From IMG/VR virus record IMGVR_UViG_3300046003_006728, positions 1-47,519 of that record: DNA of 47,519 bases. The stretch is one strand, 5' to 3'. This document shows, piece after piece, positions 32,734 through 41,665 of this stretch (within the stretch, counting starts at the first letter, position 1; every line of letters begins with the position of its first letter). Source of the DNA: a virus. The notes below the pieces were generated by a model. The model saw nothing but the letters and a program-made list of their open reading frames with translations. It ran no database searches and was not told the DNA's origin. The position numbers and the translations under genes are program-made.

Positions 32734-33414
32734 ATGTCAAACTACACTTACGAAGACAAGTCAAGTGAGCTTGAAGAGATATTGTCAAAATATAGATCCA
32801 AGTGGCAGCTAGACGCTTTAGCTTGGCTTGATTACGATGATGTCTGCCAAATCATAAGAACCCATATTTGGAAGAAGTGGCATCTTTGGGACCAAGATAG
32901 ACCATTTAAACCTTGGGCTGCAATGGTCATATCTCATCAGATGATGAATCTCGTTAGAAATAATTATTCCAACTTCGCTAGACCGTGTTTAAAATGCCCA
33001 TTCTTCATGGGTGCTGATGGTTGCAGTTTCACTAAAAGTAAAATACAAGACTCTGAATGTGAAATTTTTGCTAAATGGCAAAAGAAAAAAGAAAAAGCTT
33101 ATAATTTAAAACTCGCTCTACCTATTGAAGATGGTAGCAATCTTGGTGAATGTAGTATAGAAGATGAAATAGATTTTGATAAAGCCCAACACGCCTTACA
33201 TAAAGCTGTTACATCTCAACTAAGCGGTAAGCATTTGGAAATATATAAACTTCTTTTCATAAAGAATATGGAAGACTCTGAAATAGCTGAAATATACGGC
33301 TTCAAAAAAGATTCTTCTAAAAGAAAAACAGTAAGATATAAACAATTATGTAATCTTAAAAAGAGGTTTTATGAGATGGCGAAAAAAGCCTTACAAGAAC
33401 AAGATATTTTATGA
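32734..33414 (+). CDS. Phage sigma-like factor
   Basis: The 226-residue product has a sigma region 2-like segment (DYDDVCQIIRTHIWKKW, then PFKPWAAMVISHQMMNLVRN) and a region 4-like helix-turn-helix near the end (DSEIAEIYGFKKDSSKRKTV). Between them a cysteine-rich insert (ARPCLKCPFFMGADGCSFT, then SECEIF) could bind zinc. It is likely a late-gene sigma factor that redirects host RNA polymerase to structural genes. It overlaps the next gene by four bases. Confidence 0.8.
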   Translation: MSNYTYEDKSSELEEILSKYRSKWQLDALAWLDYDDVCQIIRTHIWKKWHLWDQDRPFKPWAAMVISHQMMNLVRNNYSNFARPCLKCPFFMGADGCSFTKSKIQDSECEIFAKWQKKKEKAYNLKLALPIEDGSNLGECSIEDEIDFDKAQHALHKAVTSQLSGKHLEIYKLLFIKNMEDSEIAEIYGFKKDSSKRKTVRYKQLCNLKKRFYEMAKKALQEQDIL

Positions 33415-34481
33415 GTAAGGATGCTATAGTATTTAATCTAGAAGAAGATTTAAAAAAAGAAATTCTGGAAGAGTTTAAAACAACTCCAGATATTATGGCT
33501 ATTACTCGAAAGGTTTTCCAAGATGAAACTCTAGATGGCAGAAGCCACCAAGGAAGAGCAGTTAAAAAATTCTTGGTAGAAAATGGTCTGAACTATAAGA
33601 CCTGCGTAGATGTTCCAAAAACAAAACAAAAAGAACTCACCAATGAACAAAAAGAGTTTTTGATGAGCGATAATTTGGAAAACGGTATATCAGGATTAGA
33701 TGCCGCCAAGCTTTGTTTTAAAGATAAATCTATTCAGAGTCTCAGCACTGAACATAGAATTGTTTTAGATTTCTTGAAGGAATTTAGACCAGACATAACA
33801 GAAGAGCATCCAGTTGCTGAGAAATGGGTAGCGCCAAAAGCTCTTTCTAGAGCAATTAAAAAAGTAAACGATTGGGCAGGTACGACTTTTGAAGAAGTTA
33901 CAATGCCAACAAAACAAAAAAGGTGTTGCGAGAAGCTGCTTCTTTATTTGCAAAGTGTTCGTTTCAGAGAAACGATTAATCAATTTTCTACCTACTCAGA
34001 TAGAGAACTTTTTGAAAGCGAATTCGTTCGCGTTACTTGGGATAAGCCAGATCTTACTGTTGACGAGCAAAATCTTTATATCAACATGTGTTCCAACTAT
34101 GTTCGCTTGAAACATATTCAAAAACGTCTAGATAAACTTAATGGTCTTTTAAACGAAGTGCAAGATCAGCAAGATATGACTATGCGTTTAACGGAACTGA
34201 TCAAAGCCACAAGCGATGAGCTAAATCAATGCGAAAAAAGAATCGAAGCTCTTGCCAAAGATCTTAACGGATCAAGACAAAACAGACTTAAAGAAAAAGG
34301 CGAAGGTGGCGGAAGTATTTTAGCTCTAGTCGAAGCTTTCCAAGAAAAAGAAGAAAGAGGTAGGATGGTTTTAATGGCAGAATTGCAAAATAAACTAATC
34401 GAAGAAGAAGCCGACAGACTAGAATCTATGGAAGAATTAAAAGCAAGAATTTTAGGTATATCCAAACACGAATTACTATAA
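33411..34481 (+). CDS. Candidate small terminase subunit
   Basis: The 356-residue product has a helical N-terminal half and a long coiled-coil-like C-terminal part (from about residue 215, with QNRLKEKGEGGGSILALVEA). It is placed between the sigma factor and the nuclease/TerL genes, the usual spot for TerS. It is longer than most small terminases and no TerS motif is visible, so the call is positional. Confidence 0.45.
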   Translation: MSKDAIVFNLEEDLKKEILEEFKTTPDIMAITRKVFQDETLDGRSHQGRAVKKFLVENGLNYKTCVDVPKTKQKELTNEQKEFLMSDNLENGISGLDAAKLCFKDKSIQSLSTEHRIVLDFLKEFRPDITEEHPVAEKWVAPKALSRAIKKVNDWAGTTFEEVTMPTKQKRCCEKLLLYLQSVRFRETINQFSTYSDRELFESEFVRVTWDKPDLTVDEQNLYINMCSNYVRLKHIQKRLDKLNGLLNEVQDQQDMTMRLTELIKATSDELNQCEKRIEALAKDLNGSRQNRLKEKGEGGGSILALVEAFQEKEERGRMVLMAELQNKLIEEEADRLESMEELKARILGISKHELL

Positions 34482-34482
34482 T

Positions 34483-35427
34483 ATGGAAAACAAGTTTACA
34501 TGTTTAGAGTGTGATAAAAATTTTGATAGCAAACGTTCTCTTCACGCTCATTTAAAAGCCCACTTCGATCACATGGGCGATTATTATACAAAATTTTATA
34601 TAAAAAAAGATTTATTGACTGGAGAACAGATTCCTTTTTTAAATTATGAGCAATACATCAACCAAGATTTTATCTGTCACGAAAATTTCAAACAATGGTT
34701 GTCCAAAGAAGAAATCGGTAAAGTAAAAAAATATATTTTAGAAAGAGCATCCAAAAGGTTTGAAGAAAAAAATGTTAAAATATCTCCACCTAATCTTTTC
34801 TATACGCTTTCTCATATGGCTGACATAGAAGACTGCAAAAGAATCTTTGGTTCTTATTGCGATTTTTTAGAGCAGATGAAATTAGAAAAATGGTTTAATA
34901 AAAATTTACCAAAAGACTTTTGGGAAAACGAATGTTCTGATCTTGAGATACTAATTGACACAAGAGAACAACAACCGCTGAATTTTCCAAAATATATAGA
35001 CTGCAAATTAGATTTTGGAGACTATACTGCTGGTGGAGAAAAATATTCTAAGACTTTTGTTGACAGGAAGGCTGTTGGGGATTTCTGTTCAACTTTTTCT
35101 GGAGGTATAGAACGTTTTAAAAGAGAAATGGATAGATGTGTAGAATTTAATTCCTACATGTTTATTGTTGTTGAGTCTAGTGTTGATAAAATCAATTCAG
35201 ACAATAAAAAATTTGTAAAGAACTTATCTTATGTTTGGCATAACGTAAAACAGGTAATGCTAGAGTATCCAAACAACGTACAATTTGTTTTTGCTCACTC
35301 AAGAAAGGGCGCTCAAAAAATCATACCAAAAATTCTTTTCTATGGAGATTCTATTTGGAACACTGATGTTAACTTTTTTTTAGAAAGGAGAATAAATGGC
35401 TTGGTTAAAGGGCAAACAGAAAACTAG
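34483..35427 (+). CDS. C2H2 zinc finger-ERCC4 nuclease fusion
   Basis: The product (314 aa) starts with a C2H2 finger (FTCLECDKNFDSKRSLHAHL plus KAH). A helical middle follows, and from about residue 152 an ERCC4/XPF nuclease domain: LEILIDTREQQPLNFP, LDFGDYTAGGE, TFVDRKAVGDFCSTFSGG and RFKREMDRC. The Asp, Glu and Lys of IDTRE...VDRK are the nuclease core. It overlaps the terL start by 32 bases, so it is tightly linked to packaging; a structure-specific nuclease used in packaging or replication clean-up is possible. Confidence 0.85.
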   Translation: MENKFTCLECDKNFDSKRSLHAHLKAHFDHMGDYYTKFYIKKDLLTGEQIPFLNYEQYINQDFICHENFKQWLSKEEIGKVKKYILERASKRFEEKNVKISPPNLFYTLSHMADIEDCKRIFGSYCDFLEQMKLEKWFNKNLPKDFWENECSDLEILIDTREQQPLNFPKYIDCKLDFGDYTAGGEKYSKTFVDRKAVGDFCSTFSGGIERFKREMDRCVEFNSYMFIVVESSVDKINSDNKKFVKNLSYVWHNVKQVMLEYPNNVQFVFAHSRKGAQKIIPKILFYGDSIWNTDVNFFLERRINGLVKGQTEN

Positions 35428-37294
35428 GATGGAATTCGCATCTAAAGAGTTAAATAAAAAACTCTTAGAGATGGACGAACAATTATCAGAAGAAGATGCG
35501 AGGTATTATTTATATTTGTTTTTAAGAAACAATATTTCTTTTGCCGCAGAATTGTTTTTAGGCATTAAGCTATTCCCATTCCAAGCTTTAGCTATTAAGG
35601 GAATGATGATTTCCGATTATTCTATGTTTGTATTTTCAAGGGGTATGTCTAAAACATACTCTACTGCTGTTTATATTCTGCTTGAGTGCATTCTTAGCCC
35701 CAAAGCTAATATTGGAGTTATTGCTGGATCTTTTAGACAGGCTAAAATGATTTTCCAAAAAATGGAAGATATTTTGGGTAAGCCAGAAGCTAAACTAGCT
35801 AAAGATTGTGGTATAAAAATTACAAAAGGCACAGATATGTGGACTCTTACTGTAGGCAAAGGTAGAGCTATCGCATTACCATTGGCAAATGGCGAGCGTC
35901 TTCGTGGTTTCAGATTTAATAGAATTGTTCTGGACGAGTTCATCACTATTCCAGAAAAGATTTTCACAGAAGTTATTCTTCCGTTCCTTGGCGTTATTGA
36001 AAACCCAGTAGAAAGAGAAGAGATGTATCAGCTTGAAGATAAGCTGATAAAATCAGGCATGATGAGAGAAGAAGAAAGATACGTTTGGCCCAACAACAAA
36101 CTAATTATTCTTTCTTCTCCTTCATTTAAGTTTGAATACATGTATAAGCTATTTAAAAAATATGAAGCACTTATTTTCAAAGAAGATGACTCTCAAATTG
36201 AAGAAGAAGATGATGAAGATCTAAGTGACAATGCTTATAGATTAATAATGCAATTAAGTTATGACTGTGCGCCAAAAAGATTATACGACCAAAACTTATT
36301 AAAACAAGCAAAGGCAACCATGTCTGAAATGCAGTTCATGAGAGAGTTTGGCGCTCAGTTTGTTGACGAAAGCGATGGATATTTTAGGCTTTCTAAAATG
36401 GCTGCTTGCACTATTATGGATGGAGAGTTTCCAGCGGTTGAGATTGCAGGTAATTCATCAGACGAGTATATTATTTCTTTCGACCCCAACTGGGCTGGCA
36501 ATTCTAGTGCTGACCATTTTGCAATGCATGTATTCAAGGTGGATAGAGAGTCAGAAAAGGGATGCTTAGTTCATTCTTATGCAATTGCTGGAGTTGATTT
36601 AAAAGAGCATATGTTTTATTTCCATTATTTATTAACTCATTTCAATATAGTTGGTATTTGCGGAGACTATAACGGGGGCGTTCAATTTATACAATCTTGT
36701 AACGAAAGTAAATTATTTCAGGATTCTAAAATATTTATTAACGTTATGGAAGTCGATTTCGACAAACCAGAACTGTATTTAGATGACCTTAGAGAGTTTA
36801 AGAATCAATATAATAGAAAAGAAAAAAAATATTGTATTCTTAGAAAACCATCTTCAAACTGGATTAGGGAAGCAAACGAAATGTTACAGGCAGCAATCGA
36901 CCACAAAAGAATTCTTTTTGGCGCTCGCGCTTTAGACTCTCATTTCGAAGAACAGAGAAAGAAAAACATACCAATAGATAATTTGAAATGGGATTTGGGC
37001 ATCCAAAGATCTTCTCAAGGAGCTATGATGATTGATTTCATAGATCATCAAAAAAGTATAATCGAACTTACAAAGTCGGAATGTGCCAATATCGAAGTTG
37101 CATCTAATCCGCAAGGAAGTCAGTCATTTCAACTTCCTCAAAACTTTCGAAGACAAAAAGGACCAAATAGAGCAAGAAAAGATTCTTATTCTGCTTTGGT
37201 TTTAGGCAATTGGTTTTTAAAAATATTTTTCGATGCACAAAATACCAAGGAAGTAAAAAAACAAACTAGCACTTTTACTCCTTTTATAATTTGA
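35396..37294 (+). CDS. terL: Terminase large subunit
   Basis: The 632-residue protein has FPFQALAIKG, the ATPase Walker A-like FSRGMSKTYSTA (about residue 80), Walker B NRIVLDEF (about 177), then ILSSPSFKF as the coupling motif, and a C-terminal RNase H-like nuclease with FDPNWAG (about 365), GDYNGG (about 425) and KDSYSALVL (about 600). It translocates DNA into the prohead and cuts it. The ATG is preceded by AAAGGAG, the best Shine-Dalgarno in the window. Confidence 0.95.
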   Translation: MAWLKGKQKTRMEFASKELNKKLLEMDEQLSEEDARYYLYLFLRNNISFAAELFLGIKLFPFQALAIKGMMISDYSMFVFSRGMSKTYSTAVYILLECILSPKANIGVIAGSFRQAKMIFQKMEDILGKPEAKLAKDCGIKITKGTDMWTLTVGKGRAIALPLANGERLRGFRFNRIVLDEFITIPEKIFTEVILPFLGVIENPVEREEMYQLEDKLIKSGMMREEERYVWPNNKLIILSSPSFKFEYMYKLFKKYEALIFKEDDSQIEEEDDEDLSDNAYRLIMQLSYDCAPKRLYDQNLLKQAKATMSEMQFMREFGAQFVDESDGYFRLSKMAACTIMDGEFPAVEIAGNSSDEYIISFDPNWAGNSSADHFAMHVFKVDRESEKGCLVHSYAIAGVDLKEHMFYFHYLLTHFNIVGICGDYNGGVQFIQSCNESKLFQDSKIFINVMEVDFDKPELYLDDLREFKNQYNRKEKKYCILRKPSSNWIREANEMLQAAIDHKRILFGARALDSHFEEQRKKNIPIDNLKWDLGIQRSSQGAMMIDFIDHQKSIIELTKSECANIEVASNPQGSQSFQLPQNFRRQKGPNRARKDSYSALVLGNWFLKIFFDAQNTKEVKKQTSTFTPFII

Positions 37295-37337
37295 AAGTTT
37301 AAAAGTCAACTTTATAAAGTTAGTGTAACATTTATAT

Positions 37338-39371
37338 ATGTCGGAAAAACGCAAATATCAAAAAAGATCAGATTATTGGAGTAAGTTTCAAAAGGCAGAA
37401 AGCTCTTCTTTAGAATTGTTTTCAAAACCGACAGATTTTTCTCCAGAGCTTATTGGCGAAAGTTATTACGAATCCAATGCAAGTTGTGGCACAAAAATAG
37501 GTACAGAGTATAGAAAAAATTCTGTTTCCAAAAACCCAACCAAAGATAGGTTTAAAAATATCTATGATGGAGTTTTGCCTTACGATTATTCTGCTGACTT
37601 TGTGGATGTTCATGATGCAATCGAACTTTGTCAAAAAGCTTATTTCAATATTCCAGCATTCAGAAGCACTGTTGATCTTTTATCAGAATTTGCGGATTCA
37701 GATATTTACTTGGAAGGTGGAAATGGTAAATCGAGAGCATTTATTGAAGCTTGGTTTAGAAGAATAAAAATTCATGACGTAAAAGCCCAATATTTTAGAG
37801 AATACTACAGATCTGGTAACGTTTTCTTTTATACGCTTGAGTCGAAAATAAAAAACTCAGCAGAAAGCTTGATAGAATCTTACGGCGCTGTAAATACACG
37901 TTCTGAAATTCCTATTAAATATGTTCTTCTTAACCCTGTAGATATTGGAGCGAAAGGAGCTATTTCTTTTGGAGATTTTGAATATGTAAAAATTTTAACA
38001 CCATTTGAAGTTGCAAGATTAAAAAATCCAAACAATCAATATGAAAAAGAATTGAGGACTTCTTTACCTAAAGATGTTCTTGAAGGAATTGACAGAGGTG
38101 CAAGAAATACCTCAGATAAGATTTACTTAAAAATAGATTCAAAATCTTTAAATCCTATTTTTGCAAAAAAACAAGATTACGAACCTCTTTCCATTCCAGC
38201 ATTATTTGCTGTTTTGGACGACATGAATAAAAAGATTGAACTTAAAAAAATAGATCAAGCTATAGCACGTTCTATTGAAAATGTTGTTCTACTTGTAACG
38301 ATGGGTGCAGAGCCAGATAAAGGAGGAATAAATGATAAGAATATTAGGGCGATGCAAGAGATTTTTAAAAACCAAAGCGTTGGCAGAGTATTAGTTTCCG
38401 ACTATACCACAAAAGCTGAATTCGTTATTCCTGATCTCAAAAAGGTTATGGGCAAGGAGAAATACGAAATTTTAAATAAAGATATCGAAGAAGGTTTGCA
38501 AAACATTTTAATTGGAGAAAGCAAATATGCAGACACAAAATTAAAATTAAAGATTTTCATGAATCGTTTGGAAGAATCAAGAAACCTTTTCTTAAAAGAA
38601 TTTCTTCAACCAGAAATTAAAAGAATTTGCAAAAGTCTTGGTATGCGTTCTTTTCCAACAGTTAAGTTTGTGAAAACTGATACTTTAGATGATTCTGATT
38701 TACAGAAACTTGTTACTCGTATGATGGAATTAGGTTTACTTACTCCAGAGCAAGGTCTTAAAACTATCAGAACTGGTATCTTCCCAAATGAAACTGATCT
38801 TGTTCCAGCACAAAAAGATTATTTGGAAAATAGAAAAGAGGGCTACTATATGCCTTTGGTTAATAGCATTAATCTTCATAAAGAAGACGATGAAGCTAAA
38901 CAACAAAATTTTGAAAACAAAATGGTTGTTGAACAAAAGAAAACTACAAGTGATTTAGCAAAAAATACAATTACTCCTTCTCCAGTAGGTACTCCAAAAA
39001 CAGCTACGTCTTCGCCTTCTTCTGGAGGAAGACCACTAGGTAAATCTAATGCTACATTCTCAAAGAAAAGCATTCTTTCTACAACAAAAGAAATAAATGA
39101 ATTTGAGCTTAAAACATTTGCAGCCTTTTCTGAAAAATACGGAGTTGAGAAAATGGAAAAAGACAAAGAGTTAATCTCTAGAGTTTCAGAATCAATTATT
39201 GTTGCAAAGGAAAAAGAAGAATGGGATGAGACTTTATCTAAAATTGTTGAAGATTTTGATCACTTGTCTGAATTAAATATTTCTACAGAAGTGCTTGATG
39301 TTGGAGCAAAACATCAATTAGATGATCTTGCCGCAGCAATTTTATATCACTCTACTAAAAATTCTGTGTAA
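37338..39371 (+). CDS. Portal protein
   Basis: A 677-residue portal-type protein: N-terminal tail, then FNIPAFRSTVDLLSEFADSD, IKIHDVKAQYFREYYRSGNV and MEELGLL-type C-terminal helices; the C-terminal 120 residues are charged and disordered. The 12-mer portal forms the packaging entry vertex. Position between terL and the protease fits. A GTGTAACAT sequence lies just before the ATG. Confidence 0.88.
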   Translation: MSEKRKYQKRSDYWSKFQKAESSSLELFSKPTDFSPELIGESYYESNASCGTKIGTEYRKNSVSKNPTKDRFKNIYDGVLPYDYSADFVDVHDAIELCQKAYFNIPAFRSTVDLLSEFADSDIYLEGGNGKSRAFIEAWFRRIKIHDVKAQYFREYYRSGNVFFYTLESKIKNSAESLIESYGAVNTRSEIPIKYVLLNPVDIGAKGAISFGDFEYVKILTPFEVARLKNPNNQYEKELRTSLPKDVLEGIDRGARNTSDKIYLKIDSKSLNPIFAKKQDYEPLSIPALFAVLDDMNKKIELKKIDQAIARSIENVVLLVTMGAEPDKGGINDKNIRAMQEIFKNQSVGRVLVSDYTTKAEFVIPDLKKVMGKEKYEILNKDIEEGLQNILIGESKYADTKLKLKIFMNRLEESRNLFLKEFLQPEIKRICKSLGMRSFPTVKFVKTDTLDDSDLQKLVTRMMELGLLTPEQGLKTIRTGIFPNETDLVPAQKDYLENRKEGYYMPLVNSINLHKEDDEAKQQNFENKMVVEQKKTTSDLAKNTITPSPVGTPKTATSSPSSGGRPLGKSNATFSKKSILSTTKEINEFELKTFAAFSEKYGVEKMEKDKELISRVSESIIVAKEKEEWDETLSKIVEDFDHLSELNISTEVLDVGAKHQLDDLAAAILYHSTKNSV

Positions 39372-39380
39372 CAAGAGCAT

Positions 39381-41015
39381 ATGTCCAAAAAAGAAACCTT
39401 TGAAGATTTTTTAAAATCAGAATTTTCAGGCTCGATCAGAGTTATAACTGATACTGAATTTGATGATTTTGGTGTTTCCAAAGGATCTTTTGTTGCAAAA
39501 GCTAAATCTCTTCTTCCAGATGATTTTGATCCTTCTCAAAATATGGATATTCTTCCAGTTGTTTTCAATTTAGCCAAGGTTAATGAATTCAATAAAAATG
39601 GTGATGGAATATCTACAGCAGATGCTATTAACATGGTTAAAAGATTTGCTAACAAGCCAATAAATATTGAACATAAAAAAGCTAAAATTGTTGGACATAT
39701 AATCAATGCTTCCTTTTCAGACAAAGAGCCAGATTTTAAAGAAAACGATATAGAGTCATTTAAAGATAGAACAGATCCTTTTTTTATTAATGCTGCTGGA
39801 GTTATTTATGGTCATATTTATCCGAAGTTATCTTCTTTGATATCTGAGTCTTCTGACGAAGAGAATGAAACATATCAGTCAATATCGACAAGTTGGGAAT
39901 TGGCTTTTAAAGATTGGGCGGTAGCCAAAGGTTCTTTGAAATTAGAAGATTGCGAAATCATTTCTGATAAAGAAGAAATGCTAAAATATAAAAAATATAT
40001 TAAAAAGTTTGGTGGTAAGGGAGTTGACGAAAAAGGAATTCCTATAAATAGACTTATTGTTGGAAACACAATTCCACTAGGTGGAGCATTAACTTATAAT
40101 CCAGCAGCAGGAGTCAAAGGTGTTTATTTATTAGATGAAGAACTCACTAATGAACAAGACGACAACGAAGAAGAAAACGAAGACGAAAACGAAAGTAAGG
40201 AAATTCAAGAAGATCAATTTGAAGAAAATGAAGAAAATAATTCATCTAATTTAAATTTAATTAATGAAAAAAATTCCCTAATTACAAAAAACATTGTAAA
40301 GATTAAAAAATTCAAGGATATATTAAATATGAACGATAAACAATTCGAACAATTTCTTCAAAAGATGGAGCAAAGCATTGCTTCAGTAACTGGAGAAGAA
40401 AGTCAAGCAAAATCCATTGGTGTAATTTTTAAAGACGCTTTGCTTGAGCAAGGAGAGTCTTGGAAGTCACAAGTCCAAGCAGAAAAAGAAGCAAAAGAAA
40501 AGCTTAAAACCGAAATGGAAGAGCTTAAAGCCTCCTTCGAAGATTCGAAAAAAGAACTTGATGCAATCAAAGCAGAAATGGAAACAAAAGCTGCTGTTGA
40601 ACTTTTCAATTCTCGCATGAATTTCCTTGAAGACAAATTTGAATTTTCCGAAAAAGAACTTGAATTTGTTGTTGCCGAAGTCAAAGGACTTGGCTCAGAA
40701 GAAGTAAATTTTGAAACCTATAAAGAAAAAGTATCTACTCTTTTCTCACATAAATTAAAAGAAGTAATCGCCTCTCAGAAAAAAGAGGTGGAAGCAAAAA
40801 TCGAAGAAGAAGTTGCAAAACGCCTTTCTGAAAAAACAGAAACTTCTAATGCTTCCGTAGTAGACGAAGAAAAAGTAGAAGCTACAGATGAAGAAAAAGA
40901 CTTGGAAACCGAAGAAGCAAAAGCTAACGTTATTAATAATAACGCCCAGTCAAGCACAGAGGAGTCCTTGATTCAAAAACTAAAGCAGAGTTTTTCTGTC
41001 GAAGTGACCAACTAA
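39381..41015 (+). CDS. Prohead protease-scaffold fusion protein
   Basis: The 544-residue product has an N-terminal protease-like domain (about 1-220) with NIEHKKAKIVGHI (possible catalytic His) and YQSISTSWEL (possible catalytic Ser), a glutamate-rich linker (DEELTNEQDDNEEENEDENE region), and a long charged helical C-terminal domain (about 317-544) typical of phage scaffolds. The Met at about 317 (ATG at 40330) has an AAGGA sequence 10 bases upstream and could start a separate scaffold, as lambda Nu3 does inside C. Catalytic residues are inferred. Confidence 0.8.
   Translation: MSKKETFEDFLKSEFSGSIRVITDTEFDDFGVSKGSFVAKAKSLLPDDFDPSQNMDILPVVFNLAKVNEFNKNGDGISTADAINMVKRFANKPINIEHKKAKIVGHIINASFSDKEPDFKENDIESFKDRTDPFFINAAGVIYGHIYPKLSSLISESSDEENETYQSISTSWELAFKDWAVAKGSLKLEDCEIISDKEEMLKYKKYIKKFGGKGVDEKGIPINRLIVGNTIPLGGALTYNPAAGVKGVYLLDEELTNEQDDNEEENEDENESKEIQEDQFEENEENNSSNLNLINEKNSLITKNIVKIKKFKDILNMNDKQFEQFLQKMEQSIASVTGEESQAKSIGVIFKDALLEQGESWKSQVQAEKEAKEKLKTEMEELKASFEDSKKELDAIKAEMETKAAVELFNSRMNFLEDKFEFSEKELEFVVAEVKGLGSEEVNFETYKEKVSTLFSHKLKEVIASQKKEVEAKIEEEVAKRLSEKTETSNASVVDEEKVEATDEEKDLETEEAKANVINNNAQSSTEESLIQKLKQSFSVEVTN
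40330..41015 (+). CDS. Possible internal scaffold start
   Basis: In-frame ATG inside the protease-scaffold gene, with AAGGA 10 bases upstream, exactly at the boundary between linker and helical scaffold. Product 228 residues starting MNDKQFEQFLQKMEQ. Support is only the ribosome site and the domain boundary. Confidence 0.4.
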
Positions 41016-41033
41016 TAAAAAAATATAAATATT

Positions 41034-41651
41034 ATGTCCAATACAATTACAAGAATGCTACCATTCCGTCAGATCAACGAGAACGATGTTATCAACATGT
41101 TTTCTCTTGATACTATCACAGGAGAGGCTGGATCACTTGTCAAGATTAGCTCTGCCAACCTTGATTTAGATCCTGTTAATCTTATCGAACGTGCCGATTC
41201 ACTCGGTTTCCAAAACTATTTGGGTAATGCTTCGTCATTATATCCAGAAGTTCCTTATAAAGTAACGAAAGTTGCGAACACTGGAGAGCGCCCAATTGGT
41301 ATTCTCTTGAAAGATGTTCGTTCAGTTGATGAAAACGGTGAGAATCTTCAATATTATCCACGCAAGAAAGAAGAACTTCAATGCGTTCTCTCTGGAGAAG
41401 CTGTGCCTATCGCTACTCGCGGTATCTTTATGCTTAACTCAAGAGCGCTTGCTGGTGGACTCGCTCCTGCAATCAACTCTTATGCAATTCCTTCTGCAAA
41501 CGGAACTTTGACAGGTGTTGCCGCAGCTTCCGCAACAGCAACTCAAAAAGAGTATGCAGTTGGTAAATTCATCGCAACTGGTTCTCGCGCATCTCAACAA
41601 GATACCGACGAATACGCTGGTGTGTATGCAGTCCTTAAACTTGAACTCTAA
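41034..41651 (+). CDS. Probable head decoration protein
   Basis: The 205-residue product (MSNTITRMLPFRQINENDVI start) has Gly/Ala/Thr-rich beta segments and an ISSYAIPSANGT-like loop. The place between scaffold and major capsid is that of lambda gpD-type decoration proteins, which stabilise capsids. The call is positional. Confidence 0.6.
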   Translation: MSNTITRMLPFRQINENDVINMFSLDTITGEAGSLVKISSANLDLDPVNLIERADSLGFQNYLGNASSLYPEVPYKVTKVANTGERPIGILLKDVRSVDENGENLQYYPRKKEELQCVLSGEAVPIATRGIFMLNSRALAGGLAPAINSYAIPSANGTLTGVAAASATATQKEYAVGKFIATGSRASQQDTDEYAGVYAVLKLEL

Positions 41652-41665
41652 TAAGAAACAGATAA

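Noticed and set aside
41020-41034. T4-type late promoter TATAAATA before the decoration gene
   Set aside because: The single match lies in a very AT-rich gap and is not repeated before other late genes.
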